Below, piece by piece: positions 34,901 to 48,300 of a stretch of DNA of 64,000 nucleotides. Below the pieces are notes generated by a model. The model made no database searches, had not been told where the DNA came from, and was given only the letters and a program-made list of their open reading frames with translations. How positions within the stretch are numbered: position 1 is the first letter of the stretch; each line of letters begins with the position of its first letter. Position numbers and translations under genes: made by a program. The DNA is taken from positions 12,031,306 through 12,095,305 of the forward strand of contig JABBOT010000001.1 in assembly GCA_016165875.1 (NCBI GenBank), in the 5' to 3' direction. This DNA comes from Acanthopleura granulata. Taxonomy: Eukaryota > Mollusca > Polyplacophora > Chitonida > Chitonidae.

Positions 34901-35989
34901 GATAGCTTTCACTTAAAACAAGGGTTTAAGTAGAAACAAAACAAACAGGTTAGGGGTAAACAAATCAATAACCCCAAAGTCCATAAGGTTTGGTAAAGAG
35001 GGTAAATCAAATGCAAACTTATTTGCAAATATGAGATGTAACAACAAATGAACTTGTAAGTGGTAAATATATACAGCTAATGGAACATACATATAGAAAG
35101 CATAACACCAAGTCAACACAGACCAGAAATGTAACATCTAACATAACTGCAATCCAACACTGCATAAAAATAATCCTGTACCAAATAAAAGGTAAAATAA
35201 GCACTAGAACAAACTGAACCGGACACATATGTAAATTCTGCATTTTTTCCAAATACAATAAACTTAAAAATATTTATTTTTTACAACAATGAAACAAAGA
35301 GGTAAATATGAGTGCATGTAATGTAAAGTGGTTTTCTCCTACGTAAAATCCCTCAGTGACAAATAAACCCGGAATCTAGACCTGGGCACTAAGAGAGTCA
35401 TCTACAAGTGCCCTGTGGAATTCTGTGGAATTCTGTGAACTTCGTTAAAACAAGAGAAGAAAAGTGTTCTGTGAACATTTATTCTCTATCACTCCTTTAA
35501 AAAGAGAAGTATGCATCATCTAAAAGCCAATGTCACGCAGATTCCAAATATGGTCAAGATTTTTACACGTTGAATAAAATACAACTGAAGACTGAGTTTC
35601 TCCAGCGGGACTTTTGGATCAAATTGAACGTTGTGAAACACAGTGATATAAGCTTTTCTCTTTTTCTGTTAAAAGGATTGTTAAATTTGCAATTTAAATA
35701 TAGATACAGATATGGTGATACATGTATACTAATGCTGAACATAGCAATTAGAGGATTAGCAGTTCAAAAGAATCGGTGACATCACTGTGCTTCAACTAGT
35801 TCAAAAAGTCCACTGTGGAAACTCAATTTGTATTTGTGTTTTACTAACTGTGAAAAAAAAAAGAAAAAAATTTGTGATGACCATATTTGTATTGAGCATG
35901 ATATGGGTGTTTATATGATATATACTTGATGGTGGTGTGTTCTGCTACAGTCATCTAGCAGATATGATGTGTGTATCTGGCCAGAGGTC
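31991..35989. other. Intergenic, no gene recognised
   Basis: AT-rich sequence with poly-A/T runs and a short GAT/GGT trinucleotide patch near 33843-33870. An open minus-strand segment (33953-33764) follows an acceptor-like site, but its phase does not fit the transporter. Nothing else was seen. Confidence 0.4.
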
Positions 35990-36130
35990 ACAGGGCTCTG
36001 TCCAGAAACCACTTTCACAAAACTTTGTAAATCAACTTCTCATAACTTTTCTCTTAAATCAGGTCTCCTTATGGCGCTGTAACCTAGACGACATCTTATG
36101 AAGTTTTGCAAAAGTGATTCCTGGGCTCTA
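35990..36130. mobile_element. Palindromic MITE-like element
   Basis: aaaccactttcacaaaactt near 36007 pairs imperfectly with aagttttgcaaaagtgattc ending near 36121, and outer cagggctctg pairs with tgggctctat. Pairing is diverged. The centre reads taaatcaggtctccttatgg cgctgtaac. It looks like a short foldback element. Confidence 0.5.
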
Positions 36131-38139
36131 TGTATGGATGTGACTAGTACCTTGACCAGACCTGCTCACCACTCAACCTTTCCACACACACGTACAATTA
36201 CAAATAACTCATGTGATCTCCGTAATGACATACGCTATACATCTACACACTGCTGCTATATACACCACACACATACAGCAAACACTGCTGAACTGATTCA
36301 CATACCTCAAGAAAACTGTCTGTATCAAAGTGCCGGTACCGATACATGTATATAAAAGCCATCCAGTGCAGGCTCTTTCCATAACTTCTCCTAGTTCAAA
36401 CTGGCTCTTGCATCACAGAATTCTGCCCAGGGCTCAAATGCATAGAAAGAGGCATGATGCCTAATTAATTACTGGAAATCACTGATTACCAAATTCATTA
36501 CCGAAAGCCATAAAGTGACCTGCGGTCCAGACATACAAAAACTGTCGCCATTTCTTCAGTAATAAAGCAAGAACATTTTCCCTGTGCTTATCCTCCACAC
36601 AACATATACGTACACACTACATAACAACCCATGTTAACACCCCCATAAAATATGCCAGCAAGCAGAACATTTCATTCAGTACAAAAGACAAATATAAGTG
36701 TATGATCTGTAAGGTACTCTCAGCTTCAGGGTATATTCAGGTTCAAGGCCTGTTTTCCTTGTACACTCCATGTACACACATTCAACCTAACAGTACAAAA
36801 GAGTTCCCTAACACAAATGACGCAGACATCTCGCAAGTTCCACTAAGTTAGTCTTGAAGAAAGGCACTGCAAACCACTTGGAGAAAGCCAGGCACAAGAA
36901 AACAATGAAATATCTGCATTTTTTCTGTTTACCATTTGAATCTTATATTTCTTGTACAATGCATTTTTTCTTCTCTTTTTCTTTTTTTTTTTTACTTGTA
37001 TGTTTTTTTTTTCCTGTCATTAGAGCCTACAGCAGCATGGTGGAGACGCGTTTTTCAATTGTCACGGGAGATTATTCTGTGTGAACACTGTCTGTTCCAA
37101 ACCTTAGCTGCCAAAGGACAATAAATTAAAAAACAAAAAAAAATTCATGACTTTTCTCATGATGCATCATAGTTGGTCTGAGTAAAAGTTGATTCTGTTT
37201 TAATACAGCGAGGGATACTGCCATTTTCCGACAGTTTCTGATACGTAGTTGTAGTCCTCCACTTCCTGGAGCACCCAGTGGTGGGCATCCTCTGAATAAC
37301 AGTTGGCAGACCACTCAGAAGATGAGCAGCCCACAGTTCTCTCCCCTCCTTTGTTTATTGTCAAATGTAGATTTCAGCAGTAGTGTTCGTGTTTGACACA
37401 GTGTGAGTTAATGCTGTCTGTGGTGCAGGGTACGGTGTCCAGCCTCCAACTACATCCAGGCCATCAGCTGAGATCACAGGGCTCAGGACAGCTAATACCC
37501 CAGTGGCTTAGATGACGTCCTGCAGATTTCATCTGCACGCATACAACTAGATAAAAACTACATAGCTACAACCGGCAGACATCTTGTTTTCAGGAGTAAG
37601 GCATTTGTTAGCTGCAATATATGCAGTGCTCTAGGAGGCTTCACAATACTTCCATGTCATCCAATGTGAATGCTCATCAAACGTTGGGCCGCCTGAAAGC
37701 TGTCTTGTGTTCACAGCTAACACTGTTGCTTGGCTACTTTCTCAACTCGTTGCAGGTTCCCTGGCAACAGCTACTGTACATACACAAGCATAAGCAACAA
37801 CCTAAGTGGTCATCAAGGTACAGCAGAGTAGTACATTTGACTTCCTGATGAAGTCTGCTCCTGTCATGATATAAACACCAAGCAGTCCAGTGAAAAGTAA
37901 CATGTATGATTGCAGGGTTCATGACTCCTGCAACAGTAACAAGCTAAGAAGGCTACTCTAACTTAGCCAGTGTCTTTTCGATGTGTTTGCAGATACTCTG
38001 GTGAAAGTTGCAACGCTGAAAGCTTTCATGGTTTCTTTCTTTCCTAGAAGCAATTTCAACAGTGAGGGAAACAGATGACTACATGTGATTTAGTATTTGA
38101 CATGTGAGCGCAACACGCTTCCCTATTGTTGACAGGACC
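36131..38139. other. Intergenic / distal transporter 3' region
   Basis: It contains T-rich runs (36963-37015), the weak alternative exon candidate at 37157-37291, and a minus-strand AATAAA (plus TTTATT at 37354-37359). No other gene was recognised. Confidence 0.4.
37157..37291 (-). CDS. Weak candidate alternative terminal exon of the SLC6 gene
   Basis: An acceptor-like ccaactgttattcag is followed by 44 codons and TGA in the phase (0) needed after exon 16. It would replace the usual tail with RMPTTGCSRKWRTTTTYQK and a Ser/Thr-rich end (TNYDAS). The other two frames are also open after this acceptor for 30 or more codons, so openness alone proves nothing. No family match was recognised. Confidence 0.15.
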   Translation of the reverse strand, partial: RMPTTGCSRKWRTTTTYQKLSENGSIPRCIKTESTFTQTNYDAS

Positions 38140-38870
38140 TGTTCTGCTAGAGATAGTTTTTGTGCCAACAGAACAACTGACAGCTGGAGCTGCTCATAGC
38201 TTTATGTGACAACCGAACAAATGGCAGCTTCAGCTGCTCTAAAATAGGTTTGTGTGACAACAGACCAACTGGTCACTGGGGCTGCTCTGACACCTTTCGT
38301 GTGACAAAAGAAAAATTAACAACTGGACCTGCTCAATGTTTAATGTGACAACTGAACAACTGACAACTGGAGCTGCTCAACTGCTTTGTGTGACAACAGA
38401 AAAAATCACAACTGTAACTGCTCTAACACTGAATTGTGTGACAACACAACTGGCAACTGTAGCTGCTGAGACTGCTGGCTGCAGCTGCTCTGACATTGCT
38501 TTGTGTGACAACATAACAACTAGTGGCTGGACCTGCTTAGAACAGAACTGCCAACTGCAGCAGCTCTGGCACTGCTATGTGTGACAATAAAACCACTGGC
38601 GACTGGAGCTGCTCATAGCTTTATATGACAATAGAACATCTGGCAACTGGAGCTGCTCATAGCTTTATATGACAACAGAATAGCTGGCCACTTGAGCTAA
38701 TTACTGCTTTGTATGACAACAGAACAACTGGTAGCTGGACCTGCTTATGTGAGAACAACTGCTGGCTGCAGCTGTTCTGGCACTGCTTTGTGTGACAACA
38801 AAACCACTTGCGACTGGAGCTGCTCATAGCTTTATATCACAACAGAACAACTGGCGGCTGGAATGAACCA
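38140..38870. repeat. Degenerate ~50-bp array in the transporter 3' flank
   Basis: About 14 diverged copies built from tttgtgtgacaacagaacaa, ctggcaactggagctgctc and a spacer such as atagcttta. Spacer lengths vary. If the transporter transcript extends 0.4 kb past its stop, the array is in its 3' UTR. Confidence 0.8.
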
Positions 38871-39200
38871 AACAGCATCACTCTAGTGACAAGGGTCTGT
38901 GTGTGGTTAATCTCATTAACCTTTGGCACTGTGCTCTCCCATTTCCCTGACTTGATTGTAAATGCCCTTTGACATAGGTTAATACTTGTTTCCAAAGCAT
39001 ATGCATATCAAAAATAGTTGTGTTGATAATGTAAAATTCTGTGTGCCACTCTAGCAGCACTGTTGCACTGGGCCAGGCTGTAGTATGGCAGCTGTGAAGC
39101 CCTAGGTCAACTGCTGGCCTACTGGGAACCCCTTAATGTCATCCTTTCTCTCTGCCCTGACATGTAGCACCGTCACCCACAGCCACACTCAGGCGTAGCT

Positions 39201-39347
39201 TCACACACGCGTATTGAAGTTAAAATTAGGGTTTTCTATCGTCTTGTCTTCTTTCTCCTGGTTGTGTCCATTCCTATCAGGATCTTGAGAGGGCACTTTG
39301 TGAGCAGGGCCCCATTCTGGCGAGGGTTTTATCAAGAAACGCAGTTT
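39201..39347 (-). CDS. SLC6 transporter last coding exon (C-terminus)
   Basis: 48 codons and TGA at 39203-39201. The acceptor is tgttgttttgtag. It encodes [17 protein letters not shown] and then a charged tail ending FNFNTRV. P-x-W-G-P after TM12 is shared with glycine transporters. The last residues T-R-V form a class I PDZ-ligand pattern; PDZ binding is inference. Confidence 0.93.
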   Translation of the reverse strand, partial: KLRFLIKPSPEWGPAHKVPSQDPDRNGHNQEKEDKTIENPNFNFNTRV

Positions 39348-42300
39348 CTACAAAACAACAGTAAATTACCCTGTTAAGAACCACTGCATTTCCAAGTGTC
39401 CTTATGTATGATTTATTCATTGATTAGATAAATGATGTGTTCAAGAATTTCTCATGCAGCATTCAAATTATGGATGGAGGAAACCAAAGTGCCCCATGTA
39501 AACCAGTGAATTCCCACCTGGTACAAAGTCACAGTCGAAACAGCAAGAGCTGCATTCAAACCGGTGACTTCATTGATCAAAGACCTGACAGTCACCTTGT
39601 GCCAGTAATTTAAATATCTGAGCAATCAAGGGCCCCAGTGTTTTTATTGACTTATTTATTTGATTGGTGTTGTATGCCATAGGCCTACTCAAGAATATTT
39701 AACTTATACGATGGCAGCCAGCATTATGGTGGGAGGAAACTGGGCACCCAGGGCAAACCCATGACATCTTCCCACAGACAACCAGAGAGGACGCCAGCAC
39801 GAGTTCAGCTTGAACTCACAGCCATCACATTGGTGCTGTTTTACTGTGCCAACCAGTTCAAAACACCAGATAACTTAAAGTCTACACAATATATTCAGCC
39901 AGTGGGTTCTGTGATGAATTTATGGAGCACTTACCTCCAGCAGTGACATGTTGCCTGGAGCCTTATACACTTTGTAAATGGCCATGGACAGAATGAAAAT
40001 GATAGGAGCCAGAGCCATGAGCCAGCCAAGTACGTTGGCCAAGGGCGGGTAACTGTAATGTTCTCCATACTTCAGCGGTTTGTACTGGATCCAGTTGAAG
40101 ATCATCACACCCTATGAAGTGCACAAACAACTTGAAATCACAACTGTATTGTAACCCAATAACTTCTACAATATTTGCAACATAAAACTACTGCTACAAG
40201 ACACTATAGGAAAGGCTCACAGCGGAAATGGGAAGAAACTTCAAATACCTCGTCCCATTCATGACAGGTCAAGTGTGAGTAAAATTGGCAACAGAAATCA
40301 CAAGCACTTCAAATCATACCCCCAAGGGCAAGTGGTGTCATCAGGCTATGAAGACAGCTCTATACCTGTACCATCTAAAAATGTCACAGTTGTGTGATTG
40401 GTGTAATTCAAGATGTAGGAAAAGTTGACTCGTTCCAGAAGAGTATGCTGGGCAGAATGAACTCACTGGTTTTATTCCCCTCCGCCCAATAATTTCATGG
40501 ACTTACCAGTAAAGTCAGGGGACTGAGGAACTTCCAAAACAAAGCAAAATAGCGGTGCCAAATCCTGCTCTGTTGTCCAATCATCATCTCAATGTCTTGC
40601 AGGAATCGTTCCGCCTCTGAAACATTTTTTTTTTTTAAATATTTCTCTTCAGCCACTCTACATTTTCGCCAGATGAATATATTTTCGACTCCCATCTTTG
40701 TTTTCTCTCATACCTCTTACCATTTATGAGGTAAAGCAATATACCTTGATGATTACCCTGAATTTTATTCCAACATTCTGTTACCAACCTGAAGAAGCAT
40801 TCTTTGTACATTTGTCTAATTAAAAGTAGCAAGGCTTGGCGGGTGGTCATTTTATCTGCCTTTCTGGTTTTCGCTTTCCAACAACACTTAACTGGCCCAA
40901 TTGAAATAGTGCTAATGATTTTTATAAATGCTGGTCAATATGTGTCAAACTCAAACATCCAACAGCTGTGTGTGCCTGTGATTTGGTGTAAGACGAACAC
41001 ACTTACTGTACACCCAGGCAACCAGCACCAACTCGGTGATGGCTATACAGAAGACTGACCAACTGGCTGCATAAGCATCCATCAACTGCAGAATGTACAT
41101 CCCGCCCTGCAACAGAACACAGAAAACTTCAGCTCGGCTCTCGAAATTCTGGGACAATTCTGTGAGATATAAATATGAATCTGTTTGCAGGTTTGCAGGA
41201 AGAACAGACACTGGAGAGCTGAGGCCACTTACCCTTGTTGTGATGGCCAATCCCCCGATGAAGCCAGTCAGACAGACACACAGCACCACCCAGGTCTTCC
41301 TCTTCCTGAGCTGCGGGTACGTGTCCTGAACAGCCGTAATCACCGTCTCCAGCAGGGCAAACTGATCACACACAAAATACATGCATTACAGCCACATTTG
41401 GTACAATGCCCTGGAATGTTATCACTATCAACTTTATTCTGAACTGTGATCAAGAATATTTCACTGATACAACAGCAGTCCAGGTCATGGTGGGAGGTAA
41501 CCAGAAAGAACAGAAAAAACCCATGACAATGTGCAAGTTACTAGCAGACAACCGGAAAGGAAGCCAGCCAGAGCTGGATTTGAACTCACAGTGACTGCAC
41601 TGATGAGAGTCATTGCGCTGTGTTATCATGCTACCCAAATGGCCCCGAAGACTCCAAATATCAACCTTATGTCATCACCTTGATAATGTGTTCCTTCCGA
41701 TAAATAAACAAGCCATTAAGTTCTAGGGCTCATCATAAAAACAACCCTCAATCACAACATATGCATGCAGACAGTCTGGGGACCCATCAAGGAATCAATG
41801 TGCAAGGTATCATTTCAGATATGAAAACTATTACAGGAGCATTCCATTAAAAATATATTTGTCCCACTTTAAAAACACCCATTTTGTACAAGTGGATATG
41901 TGGCATGGATATATACAAGAGTTGCAAGATTCTTAGGCCAGAATGTGAGCAAAAGAATAAAAACTACTGAATAATTTCTGACAGTTCAGCTGCTGTGGTT
42001 GCAGTCACAATTATCTTCCACATGTGACAAGAAGGTCTAGCAAACAGCTTAGGATGAGTGGAAGTGTTGGTGCTACCTCACTGCCCATGCCCAGGGTGAT
42101 CATCATGACAAAGAAGAGGATGGACCAGAGCGGAGACACAGGTAACCTGGTCACAACATCTGGGTAGACGATGAACGCCAGGCCAGCTCCTGAAATTGTA
42201 ACCACAAAAACAATGTACCATCTATAAACACCTGGCTCATACATTTGCTTTTATTTTTTATTGAAATCACTCACAACATTACCTCATTCAATTCTTTGTT

Positions 42301-45300
42301 CTTCAGTTTGATCCTTCAACAAAAGTTTGTGGTTTATACAACATTTGTGGAGCTCAGCTACAGTACAGGGTATGATACAGTTCCAAAGTGAAGCCATTCC
42401 CTTCTATACAGCAAATGTACTACTATCTGAGATGTGATTGAAGAACACCACTGAATCCTTCATAATGTTAATCAGTTGCCATTATTTAATATTTGTCTGT
42501 GTTATTCCATGCTTGCACCCCCTGAATCCTGTAGCCTGAGTAAGTGAAAACTGCATCCCTAAAAAAACTGTCTACAGTTGAAATGATCAACAAAATTAGT
42601 CAACTTTGTTACATCTGTTCTATCACATAAAAGATGATAAAATGATACAACAAAACCAATGGTTTTACTTTCAGTAAGGCTTTATATTAATGATGTTCAC
42701 TATTACTTGTTTTACCTTGTTTAACCACCTGATCCACTTTCATGTCCAGTTCATGAGCCAGGTACCCAATAATACCAAATATGACCAGACCAGCAAATAT
42801 ACTCGTACATATATTGCCAATAGACACAATCAGTGCATCTCTGCCAAAAAAATAAATATATAAATAAATAAATAACCCATTGTATCATAACCTATTACAC
42901 TGGTTGTACATCCGTGTTAATATGAGGTCTGCAAAAGTTATAATTTACACAGGAACTCTCCTTTAATTCCACTTTACATTAAAGTACAGTTCTGACAGAA
43001 TGACAAGTGCTACAACTGTATTATAAACTTTTGATCTCAATCAAAATACATTTTCATAATAGTAACACCACTCCTGTGAAAAGCACATGAATTCACCAAT
43101 ACTGTCTGTTAATTTGTGAAATGCTTACGTCCCTAGACACTTACTTGTAACAGTTGTTGTGGAATTTGTTGTAGCTGGATAAAGTAATAAGGCCACCCCA
43201 GGCTGGGCTCAAGGCAAAGAAGATCTGCACAGCGGCATCACCCCACACCTAACACAAACAAAGGAAGACATCCATTTTGACTCAGTTAATGCTTCCACAA
43301 ATTTCCCACAACACGAAGGGCTTAGCACTGACCTCCTTCAACAAAAACATAATAAAACTATATTTACTTATTTATTTGACCAATATATCACTTTTACATC
43401 TCCCACCCTGTCAAAACTGGGGGTGACCTAAGACTATAATGTGGCTCACCTTTGCATCTACCAGCCTATCAAAACTGGGGGTGACATAAGGCTATAATGT
43501 GGCTCACCGTGGCATCTCCCAGCCTATCAAAACTGGGGGTGAGATAAAGCTATAACGTGGCTCACCTTTGCATCTACCAGCCTATCAAAACTGGGGGTGA
43601 CATAAGGCCATAATGTGGCTCACCGTGGCATCTCTCACCCTGTCAAAACTGGGCGTGACATAAGGCTATAATGTGGCTCACCTTTGCATCTCCCACCCTG
43701 TCAAAACTGGGGGTGACATAAGGCCATAATGTGGCTCACCTTTGCATCTCCCACCCTGTCAAAACTGGGGGTGACATAAGGCCATAATGTGGCTCACCCT
43801 GGCATCTCCCAGCCTATCAAAACTGGGGGTGAGATAACGCCATAATGTGGCTCACCTTTGCATCTACCAGCCTATCAAAACTGGGGGTGACATAAGGCTA
43901 TAATGTGGCTCACCTTGGCATCTCCCAGCCTGTCAAAACTGGGGGTGACATAGTAGATAATACCATCCATGGCGCCATCCAGAGTTATCCCACGGAAGAA
44001 GAGAATGGTCAGGACCACATACGGGAAGAGAGCTGTGAAGTACACAACCTACAATACACAACCCAAAGAAGCCTGTGTCAGATTATGCTGGCTACATTCA
44101 GATAAAAATATGTATGTACGGTGAAGAGATGAGCATAATTTCTGTTGATATCCCCAACCACCATGGAAGAGCCAAGGAAATTACGCATAGAGATGTGATT
44201 TTGTTAGCTATTACCTGTGATCATTCCCACAATACAACTGAAGTACTGAAAAGATGGCAGTCATAAGAACCAGCTTCATTGCTCATTCATTCCACTCCCC
44301 AACATTTTTATACCCTTCGAGAAAATTTCCTTTCTTCAATTTCAGTTTCAAATTAGAATAAGCATAGGCATGGGAACACCAGTGACACAAGAAAGTATGA
44401 ATTTTCTACAAAATGTATGAAATATACCTCCCTGTACCAAATTAAATGCAGCTTTAACATTTAGAAGGTCTTACTCTTTTAACTTTAGAAAAAAAGGTCT
44501 GAAATTTGCCAAATGACTTTTAAGATTCCCATGCCAGCTGGCTGTTATTAAGTTTTCTGTTAGTGTGGTTACCTTTCCTGTGGACTTGACTCCTTTACTG
44601 AGTGAGAGGAAAGTAAGAGTCCAGGCTAGTAACAGACACAGAGCAAGCTGCCATCGGGGTGCACCGATATCCTCTATCCCACCTGACATGTCCAACACGT
44701 ACTTCCTACAAACAGTTCGTAGTCTTTTTTCAGCAATACAACTAGTACAGCATGATGCTGATCACCAAAGAATATCAAGCCATGTCAACCTTTTCACAAA
44801 TGATTGTGGTGCTGCTTAATCATTACCTCATTATTTCTATTATTACCTGATTTATTAATAACCAGTAATTATGTCCTTGCCAATACAGACAAATTGGGTG
44901 TATGTTCTACTGAGAGGTTAGTCTGGCAATCAGGAATACAGAATTAGAGCTTTCATCAATCTCTCAAGAGTTTCTATTTATTTTATTTATTTATTTGATT
45001 TGTGTTTGCCACTTATTCGGCATTATTATGGTGGGAGAAAACCGATCAGAGCTCATGTGAAACCCACAACCATCCGCAGTTTGCTGGCAGACCTTCCCAC
45101 AAATGGCAAGAGAGGAAGCCAGCCTAGGCTAGACTTGAACTCACAGCGACTACATTGGTGAGAGGCACTGAGGGGTGCTAACCCCTTTGCTACGAAGGCC
45201 CTCAAGAGTTTCCACACACGTCTGACTGTCTTCTAAACATTTTGATACTTATTTGTAATCCATGTTAGCCTAATAATGCTTGCTAACGTGATTATTACAC

Positions 45301-48300
45301 GGTGATTATTACGTACTCAAAGTAGTCCTCAGCAGGCGGTGTTTTTGTGGCGTTGTGTGCTAGCTCATGCGTGATGTCATTTTCTGCTGCAGCTGTGGCA
45401 TTCCAGCAGGTGAGATTGTAGAAAATACTGCCATTTGTCTTGTAGCAGCTGTCAGCATCATCATATGGGTAACAAGCTGCAAGCACACAGGAGCAATATC
45501 ATTAATGAGTCCTTCCTAAATATCAAATACACAACTACTAGGAGGAAGTCAGTTAATGAGTAGAGGATACTCAGCAGGGCCCAGTGAAAAAATGTTTAAT
45601 CTACCTTGTTTAAAATATGACAATGGTTAATAATGGTTATCAACCCCTGTGATATAACAGGCTGCACAGAGTGCTAATTCCTCTACTTTGGTCAGTCAGC
45701 TAACTTTGTCCTCACTGCAAAATGATTAACTTTTATACATTCTCTGTCTGCAGAGGAGGGCTGTGATTGGTAACAGGTACGTTGGATTCGCATGCGAAAC
45801 TGTCCAAAGAAGACTGGCTTTGGAGACCTAATTTTCATCACTTTCATTCTTTTTCTTTTCATTCTCAGATATCACTGTTACTGCGCAAAGGGGTTCTGAA
45901 CTCTCACACATAGAGTTACCACATTTATGGATATCAAGAACATCAGGAAGGGATACGTACTTTGAGATCGCCATTCTGGGGCACAATTTTGCCATGGTAA
46001 CACAGCAGTAAATGAGGCAAACAGGTAAAAGAAGCACCAGCCAATAATCATGGTGTAATAAAGGGACACCATTCCAGACACTATTACCATGCCATACCCC
46101 AAACCTGAGAAGAAAGCACAACTCTCTTATTAAGAAAATCAGCAGCAGTATACATCCACAGGCAACTTTAAAACAGTTCCCTTAATGTCATGACTTGTAA
46201 TACCATACTCCACAGAAAAGCAATCTAAGAAGCAAATTGTAATCATATCTTTCCCCACTGATTTTGATCACCTTGAGCCATACACTCTGCCTGAAGTGAA
46301 TCAGGAACAATTAATCAAAATTTCCTGAAGTTAGATTACACACTTTAGATGTTAAAAATACTTCACAGGAAAACACTTCATGTATTATTATGAATACAGA
46401 CAGAACGGAACACTGTCCTAAGACATACACTTAGGGTGATCATAAAGAACTGCCTTGATAAATGACAATATCCAACAGGCCTTTTACAACTAAAACTTTA
46501 CAAGACAAAGCTTTATAAGATTTTGTTACTGCTTTTTACATGCACCAGCACATGAAATCATGTACTTTAATTCCTCAACATTTTTGCATAAGAAAGAGCA
46601 ATTTTCAGTGGAATTTATCCACATTTTTAATTTGATTTTGGAGACAATAATGCCTTCAGAATATGCTTGTTTTTGCAGGCCTCGACATAAGAGGCGATCG
46701 GACAGGCCGATCGATGGTCGATCGCCTAAACATAAATTCAAGGGAACAAATTTTCAACTGCTATGTAAACTCCAGGGGAACAATAATTTCACATGTTGGC
46801 AAGTACAATATGCTTTCAGTAGGTTGCAAATAGCTAAATTTATTTTACTTACAGGAAAATCAGCACAAACTTTATGCCAGATTAAACAGAAAAAGAACTG
46901 ATCACCGATGTCGGTAAAATGAAAATGGCTGCTTACGTTGGTGAGCACAGGCTACTTATATTTAATGTGACCTATGATTGGCTCAATGAAAATTGAGTGA
47001 CCAATGAAATGTTTCATTCCATAATCCCAAATAAATGTTCACACCTCTGAGGAGTTTGTAGACCCACATGGTTTGAAAAATGACATCGAAAAAGCCAGAG
47101 ACCGTTCATCAATAAACCTTTAACAAATGGCCATTCAAGGAGTTTACTATCCTGGACACTGATAGTGACTGTTATATAATTAAACTGCAATGCAAAACAT
47201 GTGCGAATCATCTATATGCCATACGGGCTGAAGCCAGCTGACGAAATGTGAAGGGTGTAGCACTTAATGGCATTGTTAATCTGGCAGACAGTGTAGAATG
47301 TGTGCACCGAGTAAATCTGTTTCGCCACATCACATCAGCTCGACTTCATGACTGGGCAAAGCAGACATTTGGAAAATCCTCAGTGTGTATTGCACTATGT
47401 AGGCTTAAGGTGATCATTTGTGGGGATCCATTGACCCTCTTGACCTCTGTAGGGGTAATCAGAATTTCGATCTCCTGGTTGAAAATCCAGGAGAACGATT
47501 TTCTGATCCCCTCGTTCATCCTTATGTCGAGGCCTGCAAAAAAGGTTGAAGAATTACAATATGTCAGCTTCTGAGGCCGGATGCACAAAACAAGTTCTGA
47601 CTTCAGTCAAAATTTAGAAGCTTATTTTTAGGCTACTTACCATGGAACAAAGGACAAAATCTGTCAAAAATAGCTGCTGGCCCAAGAGCAGCAAACTGAC
47701 CAAAAGCCAACTCCAAAAACATCAAGGGTACACCAAGTAATATTAACATCAGTATGAATGGAAACAGAAAGGCACCTGCAAGACAAGTGAAATACAACTG
47801 CACACATCTGACGAGAGACACTGGTGTTTAACAGGTTTGTGGGTTCACAAAACCAAGCCCACTAAAAATTGTATTCAACCCATAACAGAGATAACAATAA
47901 ATGGGAAAGGAATAATACAGACTGACTGCCTCTATGTATCTGAAATTCACTGTAGACTCTCCAACTTTATTTTAATAAAAACACATGGTTGTGTTCTGTA
48001 CATAGCAAATGAATCCTCTCTTTGGGGAAATTTCTCAAATTTCAAACACTGCCTAAGTCAGAAGAGCCAGTGTACATACCTCCACCATTACTGTAGGCCA
48101 GGTATGGGAATCTCCAAACATTACCCAGACCCACGGAGTACCCCAGCAGGGACATAAGGAAGTCAAACCTCCCGGACCAATTGCCACGCTCAACAACCTG
48201 TACATTGCCCACAAGATCATCGTCTAGGGGGGTGAGAACTGCAGTACTCGAAACATCCTGCACCAGGGATTCATTGGGGTTCTGTCAATACAACAAATAC

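Noticed and set aside
43905..44105. Plus-strand open frame over transporter exon 9
   Set aside because: It is the antisense shadow of a well-supported minus-strand exon.
44975..45200. tRNA-like A and B boxes as a real tRNA gene
   Set aside because: No cloverleaf with anticodon arm can be formed. The boxes are followed by SINE body and an A/T-rich tail, so this is a SINE head.
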